64,000 nt of DNA from Candidatus Competibacteraceae bacterium (lineage in GTDB: Bacteria; Pseudomonadota; Gammaproteobacteria; Competibacterales; Competibacteraceae): NCBI GenBank assembly GCA_016699715.1, contig CP065007.1, positions 3,173,001 to 3,237,000 of the forward strand. The letters run 5' to 3'. Shown in pieces: positions 37,220 to 44,768 of this stretch. The translations under genes and the position numbers were made by a program. Below the pieces are notes generated by a model. The model ran no database searches and was not told where the DNA came from. It saw nothing but the letters and a program-made list of their open reading frames with translations. The first letter of the stretch is position 1. Every line of letters starts with the position of its first letter.

Positions 37220-38020
37220 TCAACTGTGCAACCACCGAACCCGCTGGTCGGGGCTCATCTTGGCCACGGCTTTCTCCAAAGCGAGCCCATTGAGTTTGCC
37301 CAGGTGGGTGAACTCCAGGTCGGAATCATTGGCTTCGGCCACCGGGACACTACCCAGGCTGGGAATAGCCACGCGGGGCCTGGCGGGCGAGTTCTGGGCG
37401 GTGTAGGTCGGTACGGGAGAGTCAACCCCCAGCAAGGCGCGGAGCTGGCCCTGCACGGCATCCTTGGCCTGTTGAAGTTGGCTCTTGGCGTCCAGGCCGG
37501 GGGTCTTGGCGCGAATGGCCTCCAAGGCGGCCTGCATCATGGGCAGCACGACCGGCGACTCGAAGGCCGCCGCGCCGGGCTCCTGGCGGAATTCGGTGAC
37601 GGCGGCGTCCCAGTTCTGTTGGAGCTGCCGCTGCTGGACTTTGGTCTCGATCTGCCATTGGAGCAGGACACCCTCGGCGTCGCGCGCTTGGCGCTCCAAA
37701 GCGCGTTCCTGGGCGCGGTAGGCGGAGAAGCCGATCTCGCCCGACTCGTACTGAGCGGCCAGGGCATCCCGCTGCGTGTCGATCCGCTGAAGCGCCTCGG
37801 TGGCCTGTTGGAGCTGCGTCGGGTCCGGCGCAGGCACGGGCTTGGGGGCGGCTTCAGGCTCGACCGCATCCGGCGTCGGCGCCGGTTCGGGCGCGGTGGC
37901 TTCGGCCTCCACGGTGGGCTCCACGGGTTCCGTGGGCTCGGCGGTCTCGGCGCCCTCGGCGGCGACTTCCGCCAGCATCTCCGCTTCGGACGCGGTCAAA
38001 AATTGGGTTTCATCGGTCAT
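37220..38020 (-). CDS. Phage scaffolding protein
   Basis: 266 residues, highly acidic and Ala/Glu/Pro-rich at the N-terminus, then a long coiled coil (RAQERALERQARDAEGVLLQW) and a C-terminal basic patch. Composition and position between portal and capsid mark it as the scaffold that directs procapsid assembly. No catalytic motif. Confidence 0.75.
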   Translation of the reverse strand: MTDETQFLTASEAEMLAEVAAEGAETAEPTEPVEPTVEAEATAPEPAPTPDAVEPEAAPKPVPAPDPTQLQQATEALQRIDTQRDALAAQYESGEIGFSAYRAQERALERQARDAEGVLLQWQIETKVQQRQLQQNWDAAVTEFRQEPGAAAFESPVVLPMMQAALEAIRAKTPGLDAKSQLQQAKDAVQGQLRALLGVDSPVPTYTAQNSPARPRVAIPSLGSVPVAEANDSDLEFTHLGKLNGLALEKAVAKMSPDQRVRWLHS

Positions 38021-38024
38021 TGGG

Positions 38025-40052
38025 TCACCGGATCAAGGGGGTGGTCACGCGATACTGCTGACCGGGTTGATTGAGTTCGTCGGCCTTGGCCTGACTTAAC
38101 GCGGCGTCGGTCAACAGCTTCTGGGTTTTGGCATAGAGTTCTTGCAGCTCGGCCATCTGACGATCCGCCGCCAGTTGGCGGTCTTGCTCGGCTTGTTGCG
38201 CCTGAGCTTGGGCTTGGGTCTGGGCCGCTTGGGCGGCTTGCGGATCGGTCGGATCGGTCTGGCCGGTGATGCGGCGGATGCGCTCCACCAGCGTGGCTTT
38301 GTTCGGAAGATCCGAACTGTCGATCACCAAATCCAGCAACTGTACCGACACTTCGGGGGGCAGTTGGGTGGCGGTCTGCATCAGCAACTCGAAGCTGGCC
38401 CGCCGCTGGGTCTCGTGGAAATCCTGTTCGGCCACCACGAAGTCCGCTTGGCTGGCGGTAAGGTCGTTCAGCGTCTGCCCGTAACCGTCCGGTTGGTTGA
38501 TGGCCACGAAGTCGGGAGCGCCCTTGTCGCCGAGGATTCGAAACACCTTGGCGTCGGTGTAGAACTGCTCGACCAGGGACAGCAGAATCTCGCCGGTCAA
38601 TTGGGTGGCGAGGCGCAGATTGTCGAAGAGGTCCGCCGTGGCTACCGTGCCCTGCGTCTGCTTGGCGAGAATCGCCTTGCCGCTGATGGCGTTGGTTTCC
38701 AACCCCAAATTCTCGGCGGTGACACCCGTGATCTGGCGAATGTATTCGCCGTCCTGGAGACCCATTTGGACGTGGCCATCGGCCAGTTGCGCGTTGGAGA
38801 GGAACTCGACGCGGGAACCCGGCTTGATCCAAACAATTTGATCGGGACTGGCGGCGTCGGCTTCAAACGCCTCGGGATCTTCCACCGCCTGCCGATCGAT
38901 AATGACCTTGTTGGTGGAGAGCAGGAACAGCGCCTTGGAGCGCCGCTTGTTCAAGTCCAGTTGGGCGTCGCGGGCATTGCGCACGGCTCCGTAGGGCATG
39001 GAATCGGCGCCCCGGCGATAGGCCCACAGCGGCACAAATGGGAAGGTGTTGTGCCGATAGGGCGACTTGCCGTGAAACAGTAGCTGCTCGCCCTGCGTAA
39101 AGAAGGCGACGTGCATGACCATGCCGATGGCGTCGTGCAGGGAAGCCAGGCCCTGGATCACCGCACGCTGATGGGCCGCATTGTTGGGGTCATACAAACC
39201 GGTGAATTTACCGGTGATGCGCTGCACCGCCATCGGCTTGCGGTACCAGCACTCGATGAGCCGGACGGCTTTGCGCGTGTCGTAACCTTGCAGGACGCTG
39301 GCCAACGGGAAGAACTCGGGCTGCTGGTAGGGCGTGACGAGGGTGTCGTAGAACTCGGCATCGGCTTGCAGGCGCTGGAATTCGCCGGCTTCCTGCTTGA
39401 GCAAACCCTCGTGCTGCGGAAACATCGCGATGGCGGTGTCCAGATCGAGGATCTTGGACCGGCACAGGTAGCGGGCGTCGCCAAGATCGGGGGCCACCGA
39501 ATGCGGGTCCAGCCAAACGCTGCGCCAGGACTCGGCTCGGACGAAAATCGGTTCCTCGGTGGGATCGTTGCGGACCCCAACTTCCAGCCAACCCACACCC
39601 GCACGAACCGCGTCGCTGAAGGCCTGCGAGCGCACGAAGGAGAATCGATTGACGTCGCTCAGATATTTGAGTAACTGCTGCTTGGCGTTGGCCGCATCGG
39701 CGTCGCCCGGCTCGCGGGGGTGAACCGCGAAGTCCACCTTGTTTCGACGCTCCAGTCCCAGCAAGTAGTTGATCGCCGGCTTGATTTCATTGAAGGTCAG
39801 CGGCACCTGGCCGCGTTGTTCCAGGATCTGCCGCTGGTCGGGAGACCATTGAATCCCGTCACTGAAATCCTCGTCCGTGGCCTGCTCGGCTCGGTTGTCC
39901 GCGTGGGCGGCGCGGGCTTGGTGCCACCAGTTCGCCAGGGCCTTGACATCGACCGGCTCGCCGTTCTGGTCGGGCTGGATGTCGGCGGCGTTGTTGCCGG
40001 TGAAGATCGACGGCTGGGCAACCCAAGTGGGTGACGTGACGCTAGCGGGCAT
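38025..40052 (-). CDS. Portal protein, P22 gp1-like
   Basis: 675 residues from the ATG at 40052, which follows GGTGAG; a GTG 15 bases upstream is possible. Typical podovirus portal text includes DFSDGIQWSPDQRQILEQRG, LTFNEIKPAINYLLGLER and GWLEVGVRNDPTEEPIFVRAE, then long helical C-terminal segments. Forms the dodecameric DNA entry ring. Start overlaps the end of the 114-residue gene. Confidence 0.88.
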   Translation of the reverse strand: MPASVTSPTWVAQPSIFTGNNAADIQPDQNGEPVDVKALANWWHQARAAHADNRAEQATDEDFSDGIQWSPDQRQILEQRGQVPLTFNEIKPAINYLLGLERRNKVDFAVHPREPGDADAANAKQQLLKYLSDVNRFSFVRSQAFSDAVRAGVGWLEVGVRNDPTEEPIFVRAESWRSVWLDPHSVAPDLGDARYLCRSKILDLDTAIAMFPQHEGLLKQEAGEFQRLQADAEFYDTLVTPYQQPEFFPLASVLQGYDTRKAVRLIECWYRKPMAVQRITGKFTGLYDPNNAAHQRAVIQGLASLHDAIGMVMHVAFFTQGEQLLFHGKSPYRHNTFPFVPLWAYRRGADSMPYGAVRNARDAQLDLNKRRSKALFLLSTNKVIIDRQAVEDPEAFEADAASPDQIVWIKPGSRVEFLSNAQLADGHVQMGLQDGEYIRQITGVTAENLGLETNAISGKAILAKQTQGTVATADLFDNLRLATQLTGEILLSLVEQFYTDAKVFRILGDKGAPDFVAINQPDGYGQTLNDLTASQADFVVAEQDFHETQRRASFELLMQTATQLPPEVSVQLLDLVIDSSDLPNKATLVERIRRITGQTDPTDPQAAQAAQTQAQAQAQQAEQDRQLAADRQMAELQELYAKTQKLLTDAALSQAKADELNQPGQQYRVTTPLIR

Positions 40053-40386
40053 CGAACACAATCTCACCGTTGGCCCGGACGACGAGGTGATCGCGTTCGG
40101 CTTGCTTCATAAGATCGGGGACCGGGGCCGGGGGCATCGCCAGCAGGGTGCGGAATTCGTTGGTCACCTTGCGAATGAGCGCCAGGACCTCGCCGCGTGT
40201 GAACCCGTGCGCGCCGTACAACTGGACGGCGTATTGAGTACCCCGGCGCACGGCCTCGGCGTCGTCGAGGAAGCGGTGCGCCACCGACAAGCCCACCGCC
40301 ACGAGGGCGGCCCCGCGACGGAGAAACATGGCGGGTTCGGCGTGGTGTTCGGTGGGCAGATACCCGAAATCGATCTCGATATTCAC
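40042..40386 (-). CDS. Small phage protein, unrecognised
   Basis: 114 residues: NIEIDFGYLPTEHHAEPAMFL, then helical LVAVGLSVAHRFLDDAEAVRRG and LVVRANGEIVFDAR at the end. Sits between the zinc-ribbon gene and portal and overlaps the portal start, suggesting a role in head assembly or packaging; function unknown. Confidence 0.6.
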   Translation of the reverse strand: MNIEIDFGYLPTEHHAEPAMFLRRGAALVAVGLSVAHRFLDDAEAVRRGTQYAVQLYGAHGFTRGEVLALIRKVTNEFRTLLAMPPAPVPDLMKQAERDHLVVRANGEIVFDAR

Positions 40387-40412
40387 GAGGCATCCTATTA
40401 ATTGAACATGGT

Positions 40413-41294
40413 TTAATTAACGCAGGAATTCACCGAAAAGTCAAGTGATTTCAACGTCTTTCCGGCGCATCCGCAGCTTTTCGACCGGCCCTCGGTCAGC
40501 GCGGTTGCCCGCTTGGTGCGCTCGGTACCGCAGTCGCAGCGACAGGTCCAGGCCGCGCCGTGGCCGGTGCCCCCGGCATAACGGACCACCGTCCATCGAC
40601 CGAAGCGCTGGCCCGTCAGATCCCGGGCGCGAGGCGGCAGGCACCGGCAAAGGGGCTTGCCCTCGCGCATCCGTTGGGGCAGAAATTCGCGCTGGGTCCC
40701 ACAAGTCTCGCACCGGGCCAGCCAACGGGACTGGCGGCGTGTGTCCCGGCCCACGAAGGCCAGCACGCGCCAGCCGTGGAACCGGTGGCCGGTGAGGTCG
40801 CGTACATTGGGGCTGCGGTGGTCGGCGTCATCCAGCGCCAACCGAACCCGCTCAGGCGGGTCGAAGGCGCGGGTGGCGCGCTGGGCATCACCTTTGCAGC
40901 AACCACAACTGGAGGACCTACCCGTGGCGAGGGATCGGCCCACCACCGCTCGCTCGGTACCGCAGACGCAGCGGCAGTTCCAGCGAGAGGTCGTACCCCG
41001 ACGCTCGGCAAAGCCCAACACGATCCAATGCCCGAAGGTTTGGCCGGTCAAGTCCCTGCCCCGCCGCTGGCAGCCGCAGTGTGAGCACCTGCCGGTGAGC
41101 AACGACGACGTGGCGACGATTTTGGAGCCGCCGCAGTCACACGCGCAGCGCCAGGTCCGTGGCGCGGGGGGGTTGCTGATGGGTTCCAGGGCCGTGAGGT
41201 GCCCGAAGCGCTGGCCGGCCAAATTCCGGGTATGCGGGGGCAGTTGTCCGGGTTTGAAGCGGACGCCGCGCTCAGAGAGTCTGGAGAAGATCAT
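40413..41294 (-). CDS. Four-repeat zinc-ribbon protein
   Basis: 293 residues built from four tandem units of about 55-80 residues, each LxGxxFGxxxVL, a W-x-C-x-C-x-CG segment and a final GRSxSCGC. Similar units are attached to HNH or AP2-type homing endonucleases as DNA-binding modules, but no nuclease or AP2 domain is seen here. The third unit is degenerate (RCETCG then LCRC). Encoded between terminase and portal, the classic location for homing endonucleases. The start overlaps the terminase stop (ATGA). Confidence 0.7.
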   Translation of the reverse strand: MIFSRLSERGVRFKPGQLPPHTRNLAGQRFGHLTALEPISNPPAPRTWRCACDCGGSKIVATSSLLTGRCSHCGCQRRGRDLTGQTFGHWIVLGFAERRGTTSRWNCRCVCGTERAVVGRSLATGRSSSCGCCKGDAQRATRAFDPPERVRLALDDADHRSPNVRDLTGHRFHGWRVLAFVGRDTRRQSRWLARCETCGTQREFLPQRMREGKPLCRCLPPRARDLTGQRFGRWTVVRYAGGTGHGAAWTCRCDCGTERTKRATALTEGRSKSCGCAGKTLKSLDFSVNSCVN

Positions 41295-42619
41295 CGCAGG
41301 ATGGCCGAGATGGGGTTGCGGGGTTTGCGGCGGCCCAAACGGCCGGCAGTGAAATCGAACCCAGTGGCGATTTGCCTCAGGGCGTCGTTAGCGTGGCTCT
41401 CAGGGCCATGAACGGGTGAGGATTTGTAGACCTGGAGCCGGGGGTCAAACGCACGGCGGTAGCGACTGACGGCCTGTAGGAAGCCTTGGCAACGATCTTT
41501 GTCGATCCAGAGCTTGGGCCAAAGTTGCCGGGTGGCCTCGATCCCCTCCGCGAGGTCCCGGACGCGGGGCACCACGGTGATCGGCCGCACCCCCAAATTT
41601 TCCAAGGTTTGTTGACGAGAAGTGTTGGTCGATAGCTCCCGCACCACCACGTCATGGGGGAGCAAGTGGCCGGCAAACGGGTGGTTGAACCGCTGCAACG
41701 CCGTGGCGTAGTAGCCCAGCGGCTCGTTGCTGGCCGCGAGGGTGTCCACGATGCGGATCTCTTGGCCGACCGCTTGGAAAACCAGGATGTAGGTCTGATC
41801 GGAGAGGCCGAGATCCCAGGCCGTCCACAGGGGAAGCGCGGGGTCGATGGGGATGGAGCAAACCCGCCCTTCGGCGTAGGCGGCGGCCAGCTCCTTACGG
41901 AAGATGCTACCCTCCAGGTCCTCAATCTGGTCCCAGCGGCCGTCGAGCAAGGCGCGGCGATCCCGCTCGTTGAGGGTCATGAGCTGTTCGCGGTAACCCG
42001 AATCTCGCAAATAAGGGTTGTCGTCGAGCCGGGCGGGGATGAAACGGCGGGTCAGAATCCGCTCGCCCGTTGCCAGGGAGAAGCGCGTCGCGTCGCCGGC
42101 ATCTGGGATGCGGAAACGCTTCTGCACCCAATCGCCACCGGGGCCACCCGGATTGCAGGTGGCCCGCACATAGGGGCGGAGGGTAGGATCGGTGGAACGA
42201 ACCCGGCTGACCAGATACTCGTAGATCGATTCGCTGGGGAGTTGTGTCAGCTCATCGACACCGAGGTACTGGAATTCACGACCTTGGAATCGGAGCTTGT
42301 CTTTTTCGTGTTCGACATAGGCGAACTCGATTAAAGCCCCCGAGGGAAAGCGCCAGAACTTCTCGGTTTCTTTAAAGACCGCGCCGGGTGCGACTTCGGG
42401 GTAAAGCTGCCTGGAGCGGTCAATCAGCTCACGGAGCTCCCCAAAGGAACGCCGAACCAAGACTGCTCGGTAATGAGGGTTGGCGACGGCGTGTTGCTGC
42501 AACCCCAGAATATCGACGACCAAGGCTTGCGATTTGCCACCCCCCGCGCTGCCGCCGAACAGGACTTCGTCCTCGGGAGCACTCAGGAAGGCCGCCTGCT
42601 TGTCAGTCGGACTCCACAT
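41291..42619 (-). CDS. terL: Terminase large subunit
   Basis: 442-residue DNA packaging motor. Walker A GGSAGGGKS at residues 22-30, Walker B YLGVDELTQ at about 118-126, a coupling motif ATCNPGG near 160, and RNaseH-type nuclease acids beginning WTAWDLGLSDQT. Matches the Terminase_6 type. Overlaps the small subunit gene by 17 bp. Confidence 0.93.
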   Translation of the reverse strand: MWSPTDKQAAFLSAPEDEVLFGGSAGGGKSQALVVDILGLQQHAVANPHYRAVLVRRSFGELRELIDRSRQLYPEVAPGAVFKETEKFWRFPSGALIEFAYVEHEKDKLRFQGREFQYLGVDELTQLPSESIYEYLVSRVRSTDPTLRPYVRATCNPGGPGGDWVQKRFRIPDAGDATRFSLATGERILTRRFIPARLDDNPYLRDSGYREQLMTLNERDRRALLDGRWDQIEDLEGSIFRKELAAAYAEGRVCSIPIDPALPLWTAWDLGLSDQTYILVFQAVGQEIRIVDTLAASNEPLGYYATALQRFNHPFAGHLLPHDVVVRELSTNTSRQQTLENLGVRPITVVPRVRDLAEGIEATRQLWPKLWIDKDRCQGFLQAVSRYRRAFDPRLQVYKSSPVHGPESHANDALRQIATGFDFTAGRLGRRKPRNPISAILR

Positions 42620-42944
42620 TCGCGGTCGGCTGCTTGGCGGGGACTACGATGGCATTGAGGCTCAGCGTCTGGCCTTCTTCGTCGGTTAGCGCGACTTGCT
42701 TGGGCAGAGACGCGCAGATCATCTTCAAGAAGCCGAGGGCGTCTTTGGGATCCTCCCCCGATAATGCCCGGACCATGATGTCCTTACCGCGTTCCTCAAA
42801 TGTTTCGTAAAGTGTCTGATAGAAAGCGGAGACCAGCCGCAGCTTATAACCGTGCGGCCGTCCAGGACCGCCAGGGCGGCCCTTCACAAAGCGCCCCTTG
42901 CTATCGCGGTCAAGTTCTTGATTAACGAGAGAATCTTCAGACAT
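42603..42944 (-). CDS. Putative terminase small subunit (DUF5681-like)
   Basis: 113 residues from the ATG at 42944, chosen because MSEDSLVNQELDRDSKGRF is a natural N-terminus; the ORF extends upstream but looks unlikely. The SKGRFVKGRPGGPGRPHGY segment is the DUF5681-type basic motif common in proteins beside terL. Helical body, no ATPase motif. Probably the DNA-recognition subunit. Confidence 0.7.
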   Translation of the reverse strand: MSEDSLVNQELDRDSKGRFVKGRPGGPGRPHGYKLRLVSAFYQTLYETFEERGKDIMVRALSGEDPKDALGFLKMICASLPKQVALTDEEGQTLSLNAIVVPAKQPTANVESD

Positions 42945-43138
42945 CAAAGGACCTATAAATAAGCACTGTTCAATTAACAGGTAAAGAAAAAAGCCCCCCA
43001 CCCACCAAGGACCAGGGCGCTGGGGGAGCAGCGTGTGGGGGAGGGCTGAGGCACATTGTCTTTTATTTTCAACGAGTTGTCAAGAAAAATAGGTCGGGAA
43101 TCCGCCTCGCGGGTTGGTATTTTGCCACCCCCCCCCCC

Positions 43139-43230
43139 CGGTCTGGAGGCCCCGGCACCTCCGGTCTGGAGGTCCCGGCACCCTCGGTCTGGAGGTCCCG
43201 GCACCCTCGGTCTGGAGGTCCCTGGAGGTT
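43139..43230. repeat. 23-bp tandem repeat, four copies
   Basis: Units of the form CGGTCTGGAGGTCCCGGCAC plus three bases at 43139, 43162, 43185 and 43208. The outer copies have a few changes. Adjacent to the C12 tract. Role unknown. Confidence 0.9.
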
Positions 43231-43256
43231 TGCCTCAGACTCGCCTCGATATTTTT

Positions 43257-43362
43257 CCTTATAAATCAACGCTGCCTACGACTTGGGCCATTTGCCTTCG
43301 TTCTGCCTACGATTAAATCATAGTTTTTCCCTTATAAATCAACGGTGCCTACGATGCCTACG
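43257..43362. repeat. Left arm of origin-like inverted repeat with TGCCTACG iterons
   Basis: Iterons TGCCTACG at 43273, 43304, 43346 and 43355. The last 32 bp (43331-43362) are a perfect inverted copy of 44518-44549. The arm also has two copies of CTTATAAATCAACG. Probably a replication initiator binding region. Confidence 0.75.
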
Positions 43363-43391
43363 TTTCGGAGGGGGTACGCACATCACTCACA

Positions 43392-44406
43392 GACGCGATG
43401 TTCGACTTTTTCGAGGAGAGATGAGGGCAGACCGATGCGGCATGACGGTGCGAGCTAAGCTGAGAGGAACCAACCACCTCAACCGCACGGAGAGACCGCC
43501 ATGCCGCTTGAAGACTTTATCATCACGGTGTTTTGCTGGGTAGAAGAACACCTGGAAGCCCTGCTGGGGGATCATCGCTTGCGCCAGCGTGGTTTTGCCC
43601 CGAAGTTGGCGGACAGCGAAGTGATCACCATGGAGGTGGTGGGTGAGTTTCTGGGTTTGGATACCGATGTGGGCATCTGGAAGTATTTCCGTCGTCATTG
43701 GCCGTCGTGGTTTCCAAGACTCGGATCGCGAACCACGTTTGCCCAGCAAGCGGCCAATCTCTGGGTCGTCAAACAGCGGCTGCATCGGCATCTGCTGATC
43801 GACTTGGGGGCGGTGACGGACCCTATTCACCTCGTCGATGGCTGCCCCATGCCGGTGTGTATGCTGACCCGTGCCCCGCAATGCCGATGTTTTCCCGAGG
43901 CGGCCGGCTTCGGCTATTGCGCGGCAAAAAAGCAGTATTATTATGGACTTCATGGTCACTTGATGATCACATTCGATGGCGTGATCACGGCGTGGACGGT
44001 GACCCCCGCCGCCGGTGATGAACGCGAAGCGCTTTGGGATTTGACGGACGGCGTTCACGGCTTGGTCATTGGCGACAAGGGATACCTGAGCGCCTGTCTT
44101 CAGGCGGAACTGGCAACCACGGGGATCGATTTGCAAACCCCCTTGCGGGCGAACATGGCCGATTCCCGTGCGCCTTGGATCATCCAACAACTGACGAGAA
44201 CCCGCCGCCTCGTGGAAACCGTCATCGGTCAACTGACCGAGCAGTTTCATTTTGAGAAAATCCGGGCGCGGGATGTTTGGCACTTGACGAGTCGGATCGC
44301 CCGAAAAATCTTGGCGCACACCTTGGGTATTTTCATGAACCGGCAAATCGGTCGGTCAGACCTGCAGTTTGAGAGCCTGATCGCCTGAAAAGTCGAACAT
44401 CGCGTC
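43392..44406. mobile_element. IS982-family insertion sequence
   Basis: 1015 bp. Terminal inverted repeats: AGACGCGATGTTCGACTTTT on the left (from about 43391) and its near-perfect complement at 44388-44407. Both sides are flanked by TCACA (43387-43391 and 44407-44411), a 5-bp target duplication with the exact boundary ambiguous by one base. It carries one intact transposase and splits the iteron region, so it inserted after the element acquired that region. Confidence 0.9.
43501..44388 (+). CDS. IS982-family transposase
   Basis: 295 residues, full length. The N-terminal LADSEVITMEVVGEFLG motif and the DDE core (HLVDGCPMPVC, VIGDKGYLS, TVIGQLTEQFHFEK) match IS982 transposases. It starts after a candidate GGAGAG site and ends just inside the right inverted repeat. 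No frameshift, so the IS may be active. Confidence 0.93.
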   Translation: MPLEDFIITVFCWVEEHLEALLGDHRLRQRGFAPKLADSEVITMEVVGEFLGLDTDVGIWKYFRRHWPSWFPRLGSRTTFAQQAANLWVVKQRLHRHLLIDLGAVTDPIHLVDGCPMPVCMLTRAPQCRCFPEAAGFGYCAAKKQYYYGLHGHLMITFDGVITAWTVTPAAGDEREALWDLTDGVHGLVIGDKGYLSACLQAELATTGIDLQTPLRANMADSRAPWIIQQLTRTRRLVETVIGQLTEQFHFEKIRARDVWHLTSRIARKILAHTLGIFMNRQIGRSDLQFESLIA

Positions 44407-44517
44407 TCACAGAATATTATTTAAGTTCGTGGTGCGCCATGTCCTAGATGCTACTGTAGCTTTATAGGTACACAGCTAAATTATATTTTTTCCCCCAATT
44501 CCTCATAGGGTAAAAGT

Positions 44518-44704
44518 CGTAGGCATCGTAGGCACCGTTGATTTATAAGGAAAAATGTCGTAGGCAGAACGTAGGCAAACGTAGGCAAATTGGCTCAAGT
44601 CGTAGGCAACGCCCCCTACTGCCTGGTATCTGCATCGGATCGATCAGATCCCACTCCCTGCGGGGTCGTTTGCTCCCACAGGGGCGCCTCGAAAGTCGTA
44701 GGCA
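44518..44704. repeat. Right arm of origin-like inverted repeat with CGTAGGCA iterons
   Basis: Seven CGTAGGCA copies at 44518, 44527, 44559, 44570, 44580, 44601 and 44697, in opposite orientation to the four on the left. With the left arm they form an imperfect inverted repeat of about 100 bp, originally separated by roughly 140 bp before the IS arrived. Lies next to the primase gene, which supports an origin of replication. Confidence 0.75.
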
Positions 44705-44724
44705 ACGCTAAGGAAGATCAACGA

Positions 44725-44754
44725 AAAAAGGGCCACCCGAAGGCAGCCCTTTTT
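44725..44754 (-). terminator. Terminator downstream of the primase gene
   Basis: On the minus strand AAAAAGGGC pairs with GCCCTTTTT around an inner CC-TTCG-GG hairpin, then a T run. It is just past the stop codon of the primase-helicase. Confidence 0.9.
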
Positions 44755-44768
44755 GGTTGGGACGAATG

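Larger units (their letters stand above)
42945..43391. other. Non-coding region: C12 tract, 23-bp repeats, left half of iteron array
   Basis: About 450 bp without a credible gene. Contains a 12-C run ending at 43139, four 23-bp tandem repeats and four TGCCTACG iterons. The ORFs drawn across the repeats have no RBS and simply translate the repeats. Confidence 0.7.

Noticed and set aside
43139..43230. CRISPR array at the 23-bp repeats
   Set aside because: Units abut directly with no variable spacer sequence.
42974..43323. Several short ORFs on both strands upstream of the IS
   Set aside because: They only translate the 23-bp tandem repeats and the C tract; no start sites or protein-like composition.
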